Positions 1 through 6,345 of a DNA stretch of 12,011 nt are shown here, piece by piece (position 1 is the stretch's first letter; each line of letters begins with the position of its first letter). The DNA is from Candidatus Symbiothrix sp. GTDB lineage: Bacteria > Bacteroidota > Bacteroidia > Bacteroidales > Azobacteroidaceae. The stretch is taken from the NCBI GenBank assembly GCA_031270925.1, contig JAISWY010000071.1:1-12011 (forward strand), read 5' to 3'. The translations under genes were made by a program, and so were the position numbers. The notes under the pieces were generated by a model. It did not search any database. It was not told the DNA's origin and saw nothing but the letters and a program-made list of their open reading frames with translations.

Positions 1-96
1 ATACCTTTTATTGAGAACCTGAACCATGTGCGGAAAATTGCGGCGGTAATTTGATAACAATTGCACCGAACAAATATAAAAGCAGATTAAAAAAAA

Positions 97-432
97 GACT
101 ATTTACGCGAATTGTACGAAAAAGGCAAAACAACGGACAAAAAATACCGTTATCAGCCCCAAGTCATTAATGGCTACTTAAGATGCGTAAAGGCTTTGGT
201 TAATGCTGAAAGAATGGAAGAACTTTTTGGATATAATTCACTACGTTACGAAAAGTTGAAAGGCGACTAAAAGGGGGTTTCTTCCGTGCGCATCAACGAC
301 CAATACCGTCTTGAATTTCGCGAAATAGTCAATCCCAATGATATACTTATTCGCCCTGTTCATCCGGGTGAACTTTTGAAAGATGAAGTTGTATTCCTAC
401 TAAACGTTTCGCCCTATTGTGTATTGTTTTGA
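97..432 (+). pseudogene. higBA: Decayed higBA toxin-antitoxin module, fused and interrupted
   Basis: The plus frame from 97 reads as a HigB/RelE-type mRNA interferase: it begins DYLRELYEKGKTTDKKYR, continues GYLRCVKALVNAERMEELF, then KLKGD, stop, KGVSSVRINDQYRLEF. The TAA at 268-270 interrupts a stretch that aligns naturally as GDKKG, so it looks like a nonsense mutation (AAA to TAA). The toxin start is gone; an in-frame stop lies at 88-90. After RLEFREI the frame passes straight into NDILIRPVHPGELLKDEV, which is the N-terminus of a HigA XRE-type antitoxin, so the toxin C-terminus and the gene junction have been deleted. The antitoxin part ends after about 20 more residues at TGA 430-432, without its helix-turn-helix. 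The first 54 bases carry the end of another short unrecognised frame (stop 52-54). Family recognition is from memory of HigB and HigA sequences; the breaks are seen directly. Bases 433-520 hold nothing I can identify. Confidence 0.8.
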
Positions 433-520
433 GTAATTTCTGCTATTTCAGTTCTGAATTTAGTAATCAACTTTGCGGACGTATCGCAAAGGCAACGTTA
501 CTTGTTTGAGGTATCAAATG

Positions 521-557
521 CAAAAGCCCATTTATTCGGGGCTTTTGTAAATTTTTT
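521..557 (+). terminator. Terminator-like hairpin upstream of the RNA gene
   Basis: CAAAAGCCC (521-529) pairs perfectly with GGGCTTTTG (539-547) across a 9-base loop, followed by a T-rich stretch ending in six Ts (552-557). The tail starts with TAAA, so it is weaker than a canonical tail. It would insulate the downstream RNA promoter from transcripts reading out of the higBA remnant. Confidence 0.55.
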
Positions 558-567
558 CAGATATTTT

Positions 568-598
568 TTTGCAGGTTCGGAAAAAAGTTGTATTTTTG
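568..598 (+). promoter_or_regulatory. Bacteroidota-type promoter for the structured RNA
   Basis: TTTG at 568-571 is a -33 element and TATTTTTG at 591-598 matches the TAnnTTTG -7 consensus, with a 19 bp spacer. This is the best promoter match in the window. It predicts a transcription start at about 602-606. No open frame with a credible product follows, so the transcript is probably non-coding. Confidence 0.75.
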
Positions 599-601
599 CG
601 G

Positions 602-803
602 TGCGGAAGTTAGTTTCTGCACCACAATTTTTGGGCGCAAAGGTTTATTCCGGTTCGATTCCGGAGCGTTTCGCGGGGATAAATGAGAGGGAAGTACAGG
701 TGGAAACCCTGTTAGGTAAAACTCTCACATTCTCCACCGGTCCCGGCGGGGGGGGGGCGAAAGCACAAATACGCAACTGAGGGGCTATTTATTTAGCCCC
801 TTT
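602..803 (+). ncRNA. Unrecognised structured small RNA, about 200 nt
   Basis: The interval lies between a consensus promoter and an intrinsic terminator and is dense in perfect complementary arms. A 5' hairpin pairs GGTGC (600-604) with GCACC (619-623). A stem of TTTAT (644-648) with ATAAA (679-683) encloses two hairpins: TCCGG/CCGGA (649-653/661-665) around the loop TTCGATT, and GCG/CGC (666-668/672-674). A further stem TGAGAG/CTCTCA (684-689/722-727) encloses ACAGG/CCTGT (696-700/708-712). GGTGGA (699-704) can also pair with TCCACC (733-738), which crosses the previous stem. A run of ten G occupies 748-757. The size resembles 6S RNA, but I do not see the 6S central-bubble architecture, and I find no tmRNA tag frame, RNase P or SRP core motif, or cobalamin/TPP/SAM riboswitch motif. 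The TTCGATT arm looks like a tRNA T-arm, but no acceptor or anticodon stem fits. The 92-codon frame across it resembles no protein and spans the hairpins. The RNA call is inference from delimitation plus structure. Confidence 0.55.
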
Positions 804-806
804 TGT
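781..806 (+). terminator. Intrinsic terminator of the structured RNA
   Basis: GGGGCTA (781-787) pairs with TAGCCCC (794-800) over a 6-base loop, followed by a T tract beginning TTTTG. The tract is on the plus side only, so the terminator serves the RNA rather than the convergent minus-strand gene, whose stop codon (785-787) lies inside the stem. Confidence 0.85.
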
Positions 807-1585
807 TTTTCCCAAAGTAACTTTAACAGTCCGTTTTTATCAAATACGTAAATATCGGGAATATCACTTGTTTGCCCTTTCAAAAACCGGCCCTCTTCTC
901 TTACTATTGCACTGTTCAGTAAAACGGATTTACTCTCATCTTTGAAGTAAAAAATAGCATTGCCGGCTTTTCTGGCATCCTTTATTGCGGCTCTGATTGT
1001 TTCTTCGTTGGCGTGGTCAATATATTTTATATCCCATGTCTGATTATCAAATTTAATATCCGGACTTTTCTTTTCGCCCTCCGGCAAAAATTCTACCTGC
1101 TTACCGTTGTATTTAGCAAGCATTTTTCCCACAACCTTTTCGGCTTCACCGCCGCCGCCTGTTTTCATAAATTTGTGGTCTTTATGATACACATTAAAAC
1201 CGCCGCTATACCTGTCAAAATACGCTTTTTCCCAGTCGCTGCCGTAAGCATTGTATTTCTCGGCGGCGGCTTTTCTTTTTTTCTGTTGCGCTATTGCGTT
1301 TATCGGGTTCACTCTTATCCTTGCAAATTTTGCGTTATCCATCATCCAATAGGGTAGCGTTCCACGGTTATTAGCGACGTTTATCCGGTCGGCATTTTTC
1401 TCTACCCATTTTTGAAATCGCAAAGGTACTTTTTTTATTTGTTTCGGCGTGTACTTTTCCCCTTTTACGTGCGCATCTATTAATTTGGTTGCTTCGTCTC
1501 CGCTAACTAATATCGGGGTCATTACACACCGGCATTGCGGGTGCCAGCCCATCCAAAGGAATGTTTTAGGATAATCCCCGGCCAA
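785..1585 (-). CDS. Truncated phage MuF-type head protein with C-terminal CdiA-C-like nuclease toxin domain
   Basis: The frame is open from 1687 down to the stop at 785; an in-frame TAG sits at 1690-1688. No ATG occurs before GWHPQCRC, so the TTG at 1585 is only a formal start and the gene is probably 5'-truncated. The first part (LSCINPRTG..., YDIC, GDYPKTF, GWHPQCRC) matches the C-terminal end of Bacteroidota MuF/minor head (head morphogenesis) proteins, where the HPxCRC motif closes the MuF domain. A linker of about 100 residues follows. Residues about 140-250 resemble the CdiA-C tRNA-nuclease fold: EAEKVVGKMLAKY, VEFLPEG, PDI (175-177), then WDIKY (184-188), giving a PD...DxK pattern with D176, D185 and K187, and a later IFYF strand. 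MuF proteins with toxin tails are a known prophage polymorphic-toxin class. The missing part should hold the rest of the head domain. No immunity gene is evident downstream: only the RNA and the higBA scar lie there. The nuclease part is intact in frame, but expression is doubtful because no minus-strand promoter is visible. Confidence 0.75.
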   Translation of the reverse strand: MAGDYPKTFLWMGWHPQCRCVMTPILVSGDEATKLIDAHVKGEKYTPKQIKKVPLRFQKWVEKNADRINVANNRGTLPYWMMDNAKFARIRVNPINAIAQQKKRKAAAEKYNAYGSDWEKAYFDRYSGGFNVYHKDHKFMKTGGGGEAEKVVGKMLAKYNGKQVEFLPEGEKKSPDIKFDNQTWDIKYIDHANEETIRAAIKDARKAGNAIFYFKDESKSVLLNSAIVREEGRFLKGQTSDIPDIYVFDKNGLLKLLWEKQKGLNK

Positions 1586-1696
1586 CTCGTCGCAAATGTC
1601 GTAAAACGGTTCGGGCTGGCCGGTTCTTGGATTGATGCAAGATAGCTGAATGCGGATGTGTAAATCAGATATATCAGTGAAAAAAGTCTAAAATAC

Positions 1697-1727
1697 TTGC
1701 CAATTGCACGGATAATCCTTATTTTTG
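1697..1727 (+). promoter_or_regulatory. Promoter of the outer-membrane protein gene
   Basis: TTG (1697-1699) and TATTTTTG (1720-1727) are separated by 20 bp and match the Bacteroidota -33/-7 pair. The element lies 25 bp before the ATG at 1752, so the 5' UTR would be about 20 nt. It abuts the point (1687-1690) where the phage-derived frame ends. Confidence 0.7.
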
Positions 1728-1751
1728 CCCCCGATTTTAATACGAATACAA

Positions 1752-2267
1752 ATGAAAAAAATAATCTGTGTTGCTTTATTGGGTTTTTTCGCCCTGAAAT
1801 CATTTGCGCAAGCCGGTGATTTAACGGTTGGGGCGCAAGGCGGTTACATTACTTATTATAAAAATTTCCTTTACGGATTGAATCTTTCTTATGCACCGTC
1901 TGGTCCTTTACAATTAACATTGAGCGGTGTGATGAATCCGAACATTACCCGTCCCGACAAGTGGGATCCCAACAGACAAATCAAAAATGCTTTGTATTCC
2001 TTGAACTTGGATGCCCGTTTTCTCCTTTTGGATTTCGGCACGTTTGCAACGGGGCCATCCGTCGGCGTACAATACATGCACAATATCCAAGAGATTTCTT
2101 TTCCGGTTACATATAATGCGTATGGAGCCAATTTGGGCTGGCATGTAAAATTCAACTTGACGGACTATTTGCGATTCGGCGGAGGATGGCAATACAGCAC
2201 CATGAAGAACAGTTCAAGTTACAATATGTTCTACGCGAGTTTGGGTTGGGCTTTCAATGTGCGTTAA
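1752..2267 (+). CDS. Small exported beta-barrel-like outer-membrane protein
   Basis: This is a 171-residue product. A signal peptide is clear: MKK, a hydrophobic core IICVALLGFFALK, then SFAQ|AGD, with cleavage near residue 19-20. The mature part alternates polar and aromatic residues in short strands (YITYYKNFLYGLNLSY, LQLTLSGVM, LYSLNLDARFLLLDFG, SVGVQYMH, YGANLGWHVKFNL, LRFGGGWQYS, MFYASLGWAF) with turns between, and it ends on an aromatic strand. That pattern and length fit an eight-stranded outer-membrane barrel, as in OmpW-, OmpX- or PorT-like proteins, but I cannot assign a named family. I chose ATG 1752 because it begins the signal peptide and suits the promoter; an in-frame TTG at 1725 overlaps the -7 box. 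The gene stands alone, convergent with the glycosyltransferase gene. Its ligand or role is unknown. Confidence 0.75.
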   Translation: MKKIICVALLGFFALKSFAQAGDLTVGAQGGYITYYKNFLYGLNLSYAPSGPLQLTLSGVMNPNITRPDKWDPNRQIKNALYSLNLDARFLLLDFGTFATGPSVGVQYMHNIQEISFPVTYNAYGANLGWHVKFNLTDYLRFGGGWQYSTMKNSSSYNMFYASLGWAFNVR

Positions 2268-2334
2268 AGCAATAGAAAAATTTCATTTTTGCAGTCAAGA
2301 CGCCATTATTCGGAATTTTGAAATTATCGGCGAA

Positions 2335-2369
2335 GTAGAAGCGACAGACCTGCGGTCTGTCGCCTCTGC
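2335..2369. repeat. Long near-perfect hairpin, REP/MITE-like, between convergent genes
   Basis: GCGACAGACC (2341-2350) pairs perfectly with GGTCTGTCGC (2354-2363) over the 3-base loop TGC. Beyond one A/C mismatch the arms continue as GTAGA (2335-2339) with TCTGC (2365-2369), including one T-G pair. The whole is a 16-step stem. It sits in the 141 bp gap between two convergent stop codons (2267 and 2409). No T tract follows on either strand, so it is not a classical intrinsic terminator, although it could act as a bidirectional one. The rest of the gap shows nothing recognisable. That it is a dispersed repeat is inference; it occurs only once here. Confidence 0.6.
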
Positions 2370-2408
2370 TAAACACAGGGTTTTGCAACTAAGCCAAAAT
2401 AATGTCCT

Positions 2409-3356
2409 CTAAATTTGTTCCATAATATTATACCGGTTACGTTCAAGCGAATTGCGCGTAATCAGTTCGCCGATAAATCCCGCTAAAAACAATTGCGTTC
2501 CGATAATCATGCACGCCAAAGCGACGTAAAAGTAGGGAGTATTCGTAATTAACGGCGCCGTAACGTCTTTGAAGAGAGCATACGCTTTGATTCCTCCGAC
2601 GGCTAAAACGGCAAAAAATCCCAACAAAAACATCAAACTGCCGATTAATCCGAAAAAGTGCATGGGTTTTTTCCCGAATTTCGATAAAAACCATAAGGTG
2701 AACAAATCCAGATAGCCGTTCGCGAAACGATCCCAACCGAATTTAGTGTGTCCGTACTTTCGCGCTTGATGTTGCACAACTTTTTCGCCGATTTTGGTAA
2801 ATCCGGCATTTTTCGCCAAAAACGGAATCCAGCGGTGCATATCGTTATAGACTTCGATGTTTTTTACAACGCGACTGTCGTAGGATTTCAATCCGCAATT
2901 GAAATCATGTAATTGAATACCTGAAAAAGCACGAGCGGTAGCATTGAATAATTTAGTGGGTAAAGTTTTGGTTATCGGGTCGTAACGTCTCTTTTTCCAA
3001 CCAGAAATTAAATGATATTTTTCTTCTTTAATTAAGCGGTAAAGTTCGGGAATTTCGTCGGGGCAATCCTGCAAGTCGGCGTCCATCGTAATCACCACAT
3101 CGCCTCGTGTTTGAGCAAAAGCCGATTGAAGCGCGGGCGATTTGCCGTAATTCCGTTGAAAACGAATGCCGTGTACTTCCGGATGTTGTTGGTGTAACTC
3201 GCTGATAATCCGCCAAGAATCGTCAGTGCTTCCATCATCTACAAAAAAAATCTCATAAGAAAAATTTTCGCGTTTCACTACTTTTTCGATCCACGCATAC
3301 AATTCGGGAAGCGATTCGGCTTCGTTCAAGAGAGGAATTACAATTGATAAATCCAT
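2409..3356 (-). CDS. Family 2 glycosyltransferase, polyprenyl-phosphate sugar transferase type (DPM1/GtrB-like)
   Basis: The 315-residue product has a cytoplasmic GT-A domain followed by two membrane segments. LSIVIPLLNEAESL (3-16) is the GT2 nucleotide-binding start, FFVDDGSTDDS (37-47) the first acidic motif, and MDADLQD (91-97) the metal-binding DxD region. HRWIPFL (174-180) and RKYGHTKFGWDR (199-210) are typical of the dolichyl- or undecaprenyl-phosphate hexose transferase branch. Membrane segments lie at about 232-256 and 274-297, followed by a basic tail. Family members move a hexose from a nucleotide sugar onto a polyprenyl phosphate at the inner membrane, feeding cell-surface glycan or lipid modification. 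The donor sugar cannot be read from the sequence. The ATG at 3356 gives the expected N-terminus. The gene lies 44 bp downstream of the beta-helix enzyme gene but has its own -7 box, so co-transcription is possible but not required. Confidence 0.88.
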   Translation of the reverse strand: MDLSIVIPLLNEAESLPELYAWIEKVVKRENFSYEIFFVDDGSTDDSWRIISELHQQHPEVHGIRFQRNYGKSPALQSAFAQTRGDVVITMDADLQDCPDEIPELYRLIKEEKYHLISGWKKRRYDPITKTLPTKLFNATARAFSGIQLHDFNCGLKSYDSRVVKNIEVYNDMHRWIPFLAKNAGFTKIGEKVVQHQARKYGHTKFGWDRFANGYLDLFTLWFLSKFGKKPMHFFGLIGSLMFLLGFFAVLAVGGIKAYALFKDVTAPLITNTPYFYVALACMIIGTQLFLAGFIGELITRNSLERNRYNIMEQI

Positions 3357-3381
3357 AATTTGCTGTTCAATAATCGGACGG

Positions 3382-3389
3382 CAAAGTTA
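3382..3389 (-). promoter_or_regulatory. -7 element of the glycosyltransferase gene
   Basis: Read on the minus strand this is TAACTTTG, a perfect TAnnTTTG match 26 bp before the ATG. No good TTTG lies 19-20 bp upstream, where the preceding gene's final codons sit; the nearest TTTG is only 12 bp away. Confidence 0.5.
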
Positions 3390-3400
3390 CATGAAATAAT

Positions 3401-6184
3401 TCAAATCTTCATCCATTTCCATATTTTTCCTGCTGTTTTAACCAAATATATTCCAGCCGGCAAGCGCTCGATCGATGATTCGAAGGCCTGAATTTGCAAT
3501 ATTTTTTTACCCGTCAAGTCGAAAATGCAAATTTCGCCGTCGTTTTCTTGTCCGATTTCCCTTAAAAAATTACTTTCCTGCAAATGCACCGGCAATGTTT
3601 CCGGTTGATCATCCAAAGATATGGATTGTAAAACGGGAAGCGGATAGTGTTCGTTACCCATGCTCCATATCGAATTGAAATCCCAAGCGAAATCGCTTTT
3701 ATACACGTTTTCGTTTAAAATTTGCGAACGGCTGCTGCTCCAACCGTTTTTATTGGAAAGTGTTTGTGTTTTTTCGCTTGAATTACATCCCATCCCGTCG
3801 AAGGCGATGTTTTCCAAGCGGTTGTTTCCGGCGGCGTTATAACCCCAAATTCGCCCTGTATAACTTGCCGAACCGCTGACTTTCGGATTGGCAGCGACAC
3901 ATTTCAAAATACCCAAATCCGAACCGCTACCATTGACCGAAGCGACCAATCCGCCGGCCGAACCGCTGTTGCTACGGATTTCATTGACTGCATAACTCGT
4001 TTGTATTAAAAGACTTGTGTTTTCGGCCAAACCAAGCAAACCGCCTGCACGATCGCTCGGTGCATAAACCGTTCCGATGACATAACAATCTTTGATTTGT
4101 GTTTGCGCACCGGAATAACCAACCAAAGCGCCGGCGTTTTTCTGTAGGCTTTCAATTTTTCCGTTGATAAATACTTCACTGATAGATAGTTCTCCCGAAA
4201 TGCAATAGCCGATCAAAGCGCCGGTATTGTTTTTGCCTTGGATGGATTTGTCTTCCGGAACAATAACCGCCAAACGCGAAATATTCACTTTCCCATCGGC
4301 TACACCGAATAAACCCACATTGTCGATTGTCGAGTTTTTACTCCATAATCCTCTGATTGTATGACCGTTACCATTCAATTGGCCGGTAAATGGATTATTG
4401 GCCGTGCCGATCGGTTCCCAACCGTTTTCGGGCGAATATTCGGCAATCCATTCCGATAAATCAATGTCTTCTTCCAATTGAAAATTACCATTGAGATAGT
4501 TGCGAATCGCGATAAAATCGTTTATCGAGTGAATGGATGTAAGCGGCTCGTCCGGAATTTCGGGCAAAATTATAATATTTTCGAGGTAGGAATTGCGTTC
4601 TTTGATATTCATCTCGCCCAAAGTCGTCGCCGGACGGTCTTTACCGGGCATGTAAATATTTTCAAATGTAATGTTTTTTATTTGGGTATCCATGTTTAAT
4701 CCTTTCAAAATTGAGGTATTAGCTCCGGCGTTGCGCACGTTGATATTGCGCAAAGTCAGTCCGTCGATAGTTCCGCCGTTGGAACTCTCGGCGAAATCGG
4801 CTTCAAACCAGCGTTGTCCGTTGCCGGAACGTGGCCAATAGCCTTCGATATCCATATTTTCGAACAAAACATTCGTAACATTTTTCGGTTTGTATTTGTG
4901 ATTCACAGCGATAGCGCGCATACTTTTATAAGAAACCGAATTTCGAAAGGTGATGTTCGACTGGTGTTGATGAACGCCGAATCCGACTTTGAAAGTGGCG
5001 CAACGGCTCCATGCCACACAATCGTCGAAAACCACATCATCCAAGTTTTCGGCCGGTCCCGACCAGTTTTTGGTAATATCTCCCGACCAGTTTTCCCAGG
5101 TCTTGGTCGAATAAGTATCGTCTTCCGAAACGGCAATCGAATGGCGGAAAAGGACGCGTTGCGATTCCTGCACATCTACCGCATCGTCTTCGTGGTCGTT
5201 ATTGTTTTCGTTAAAATGCTTTGTATTAATGAATTGTATATCGTTGCTACGAGTTGGCGTTACACCCCACAGGCCACTATCCCTGAAAATCACGCCATCG
5301 ACCGTCATGTTTTCGGTATTCATCGGCATCAAAAGCGCCATCAGAAGTCCGTTTTTACGTGCTGCATCGCCGTTGCCGTCAATCGTTCCGCGACCGTATA
5401 TTTTGATGCCGGTGGTTTGTTCGACAGGCAGACTGCGATTGGTTTCGGCAGGTAAAGGAATCGGCGTATCGGTGTAGAGAAACCACGAACCGGGGTAATT
5501 GCTGATTGATACTTTGCGGTAATGCTCGACATAATCGGCCTTTTTTCCCGTTCCGCGAATCACGGCGCCCGCTTCCAAATAGATGTGGACATGGCTTTTC
5601 AAAACGATATTTTTACAATAATACACGCCTGCCGGAATATACACAATGCCTCCACCGGCCGTATTCGCAGCATTGATAGCTTGTTGAATGGCCGATGTAT
5701 TTTGATTGACGGCGTCGCTTGTATTATTCCCGCTCATATCGGCATTGTAATCGCTTACAATATTATATATACCTGTGCCGGAAGATGCGGGAATATCGGT
5801 TTCCAAATTATCGGCCGCAATGATCAATTCGGGTAAATTATTGATTTTCAAGATTAAATAACGCGATTGATTCAATTGGAACGATAAACTTTTTCCGTTG
5901 GCCGTTCCTTCTATCTCGTAAGATAACGGACTGATATTGAAAGATGTAATATCATTTTGAACCGTAACAGTTAGATTGATCGTTCCGCTAAACGAAAAAT
6001 GGGCGTATTCGTAAACGCCGAAAGTGGTGGAAACCGGCACATTCGTCCCGTTCAGGCTGATTTGGAAATAGGTGGATACGGAATAACAAGCCGGTAAATC
6101 GCAAACTTGCACTTGTTGGGCGGAGATATTTTCGATGTTCAACAAAAATAAACCGGTAAACAGAATCAAAAAAAGATTTTTCAT
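3401..6184 (-). CDS. Secreted beta-helix glycoside hydrolase-like protein (GH28/GH49-type) with GLUG repeats and T9SS type A sorting domain
   Basis: The 927-residue product is modular. Residues 1-22 are a signal peptide ending ISAQ. About 23-140 form a beta-rich domain ([46 protein letters not shown]) resembling the sandwich that precedes the helix in GH49 dextranase-like enzymes. From about 146 a parallel beta-helix begins ([25 protein letters not shown]) and runs to about 545. Candidate active-site regions match GH28/GH49 in order: HEDDAVD (331-337), SEDD (353-356), GFGVHQ (401-406) and [10 protein letters not shown] (423-432). Residues 550-850 begin with [23 protein letters not shown] and [25 protein letters not shown], followed by four or five GLUG units (GLFG, GALIGY, GALVGY, GGLLGL, GGLVAS), ending [14 protein letters not shown]. 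The last 60 or so residues ([31 protein letters not shown]) are a T9SS type A C-terminal domain, predicting export and surface anchoring or release. Substrate is unknown: a glucan or galacturonan is possible. The ATG at 6184 starts the signal peptide. Confidence 0.82.
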   Translation of the reverse strand: MKNLFLILFTGLFLLNIENISAQQVQVCDLPACYSVSTYFQISLNGTNVPVSTTFGVYEYAHFSFSGTINLTVTVQNDITSFNISPLSYEIEGTANGKSLSFQLNQSRYLILKINNLPELIIAADNLETDIPASSGTGIYNIVSDYNADMSGNNTSDAVNQNTSAIQQAINAANTAGGGIVYIPAGVYYCKNIVLKSHVHIYLEAGAVIRGTGKKADYVEHYRKVSISNYPGSWFLYTDTPIPLPAETNRSLPVEQTTGIKIYGRGTIDGNGDAARKNGLLMALLMPMNTENMTVDGVIFRDSGLWGVTPTRSNDIQFINTKHFNENNNDHEDDAVDVQESQRVLFRHSIAVSEDDTYSTKTWENWSGDITKNWSGPAENLDDVVFDDCVAWSRCATFKVGFGVHQHQSNITFRNSVSYKSMRAIAVNHKYKPKNVTNVLFENMDIEGYWPRSGNGQRWFEADFAESSNGGTIDGLTLRNINVRNAGANTSILKGLNMDTQIKNITFENIYMPGKDRPATTLGEMNIKERNSYLENIIILPEIPDEPLTSIHSINDFIAIRNYLNGNFQLEEDIDLSEWIAEYSPENGWEPIGTANNPFTGQLNGNGHTIRGLWSKNSTIDNVGLFGVADGKVNISRLAVIVPEDKSIQGKNNTGALIGYCISGELSISEVFINGKIESLQKNAGALVGYSGAQTQIKDCYVIGTVYAPSDRAGGLLGLAENTSLLIQTSYAVNEIRSNSGSAGGLVASVNGSGSDLGILKCVAANPKVSGSASYTGRIWGYNAAGNNRLENIAFDGMGCNSSEKTQTLSNKNGWSSSRSQILNENVYKSDFAWDFNSIWSMGNEHYPLPVLQSISLDDQPETLPVHLQESNFLREIGQENDGEICIFDLTGKKILQIQAFESSIERLPAGIYLVKTAGKIWKWMKI

Positions 6185-6213
6185 TTCGATGGATATTTGA
6201 ATTATTTATACCG

Positions 6214-6221
6214 CAAAAGTA
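6214..6221 (-). promoter_or_regulatory. -7 element of the beta-helix enzyme gene
   Basis: On the minus strand this reads TACTTTTG, matching TAnnTTTG, 30 bp before the ATG at 6184. No convincing -33 TTTG is found 19-20 bp upstream, which would fit an activator-dependent promoter, though that is inference. Confidence 0.5.
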
Positions 6222-6283
6222 CATTGAATCGGCGAATCAGGCTGTATTCATTTTTGCCGGAAATGTTATCGGGAGCGACAATG

Positions 6284-6315
6284 TTTCGTTATTTGATTTT
6301 CTTTGCGTAAATTTG
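6284..6315 (+). promoter_or_regulatory. Promoter of the purD operon
   Basis: TTTCG (6284-6288) is followed after 19 bp by TAAATTTG (6308-6315), a perfect -7 match. The ATG of purD is at 6346, leaving a 5' UTR of about 25 nt. No purine riboswitch fits in so short a leader. Confidence 0.65.
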
Positions 6316-6345
6316 CAGCTTCATTCAAAAAACATACAGCAAAAT

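Noticed and set aside
600..680. tRNA or tmRNA gene suggested by the TTCGATT T-arm
   Set aside because: No acceptor, D or anticodon stems can be drawn around it, there is no CCA end and no tmRNA tag frame.
502..780. 92-codon plus-strand frame
   Set aside because: It crosses a terminator-like hairpin, a promoter and several RNA stems, includes a glycine run encoded by the ten-G tract, and resembles no protein family.
521..800. The two GC-rich hairpins flanking the small RNA as inverted repeats of a mobile element
   Set aside because: Their arms share only short AGCCCC/GGGGCT cores; each is better explained as an independent terminator-type hairpin, and no transposase is present.
1725..1751. 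Upstream TTG start for the outer-membrane protein
   Set aside because: It overlaps the -7 promoter element and would bury the signal peptide behind nine residues.
4814..5455. 213-codon plus-strand frame opposite the beta-helix enzyme
   Set aside because: Antisense shadow: the minus strand carries a continuous, domain-rich 927-residue protein, while the plus frame has no recognisable domain or promoter.
6313..6345. Upstream TTG start for purD
   Set aside because: It lies in the -7 box, and [13 protein letters not shown] at 6346 is the conserved N-terminus.
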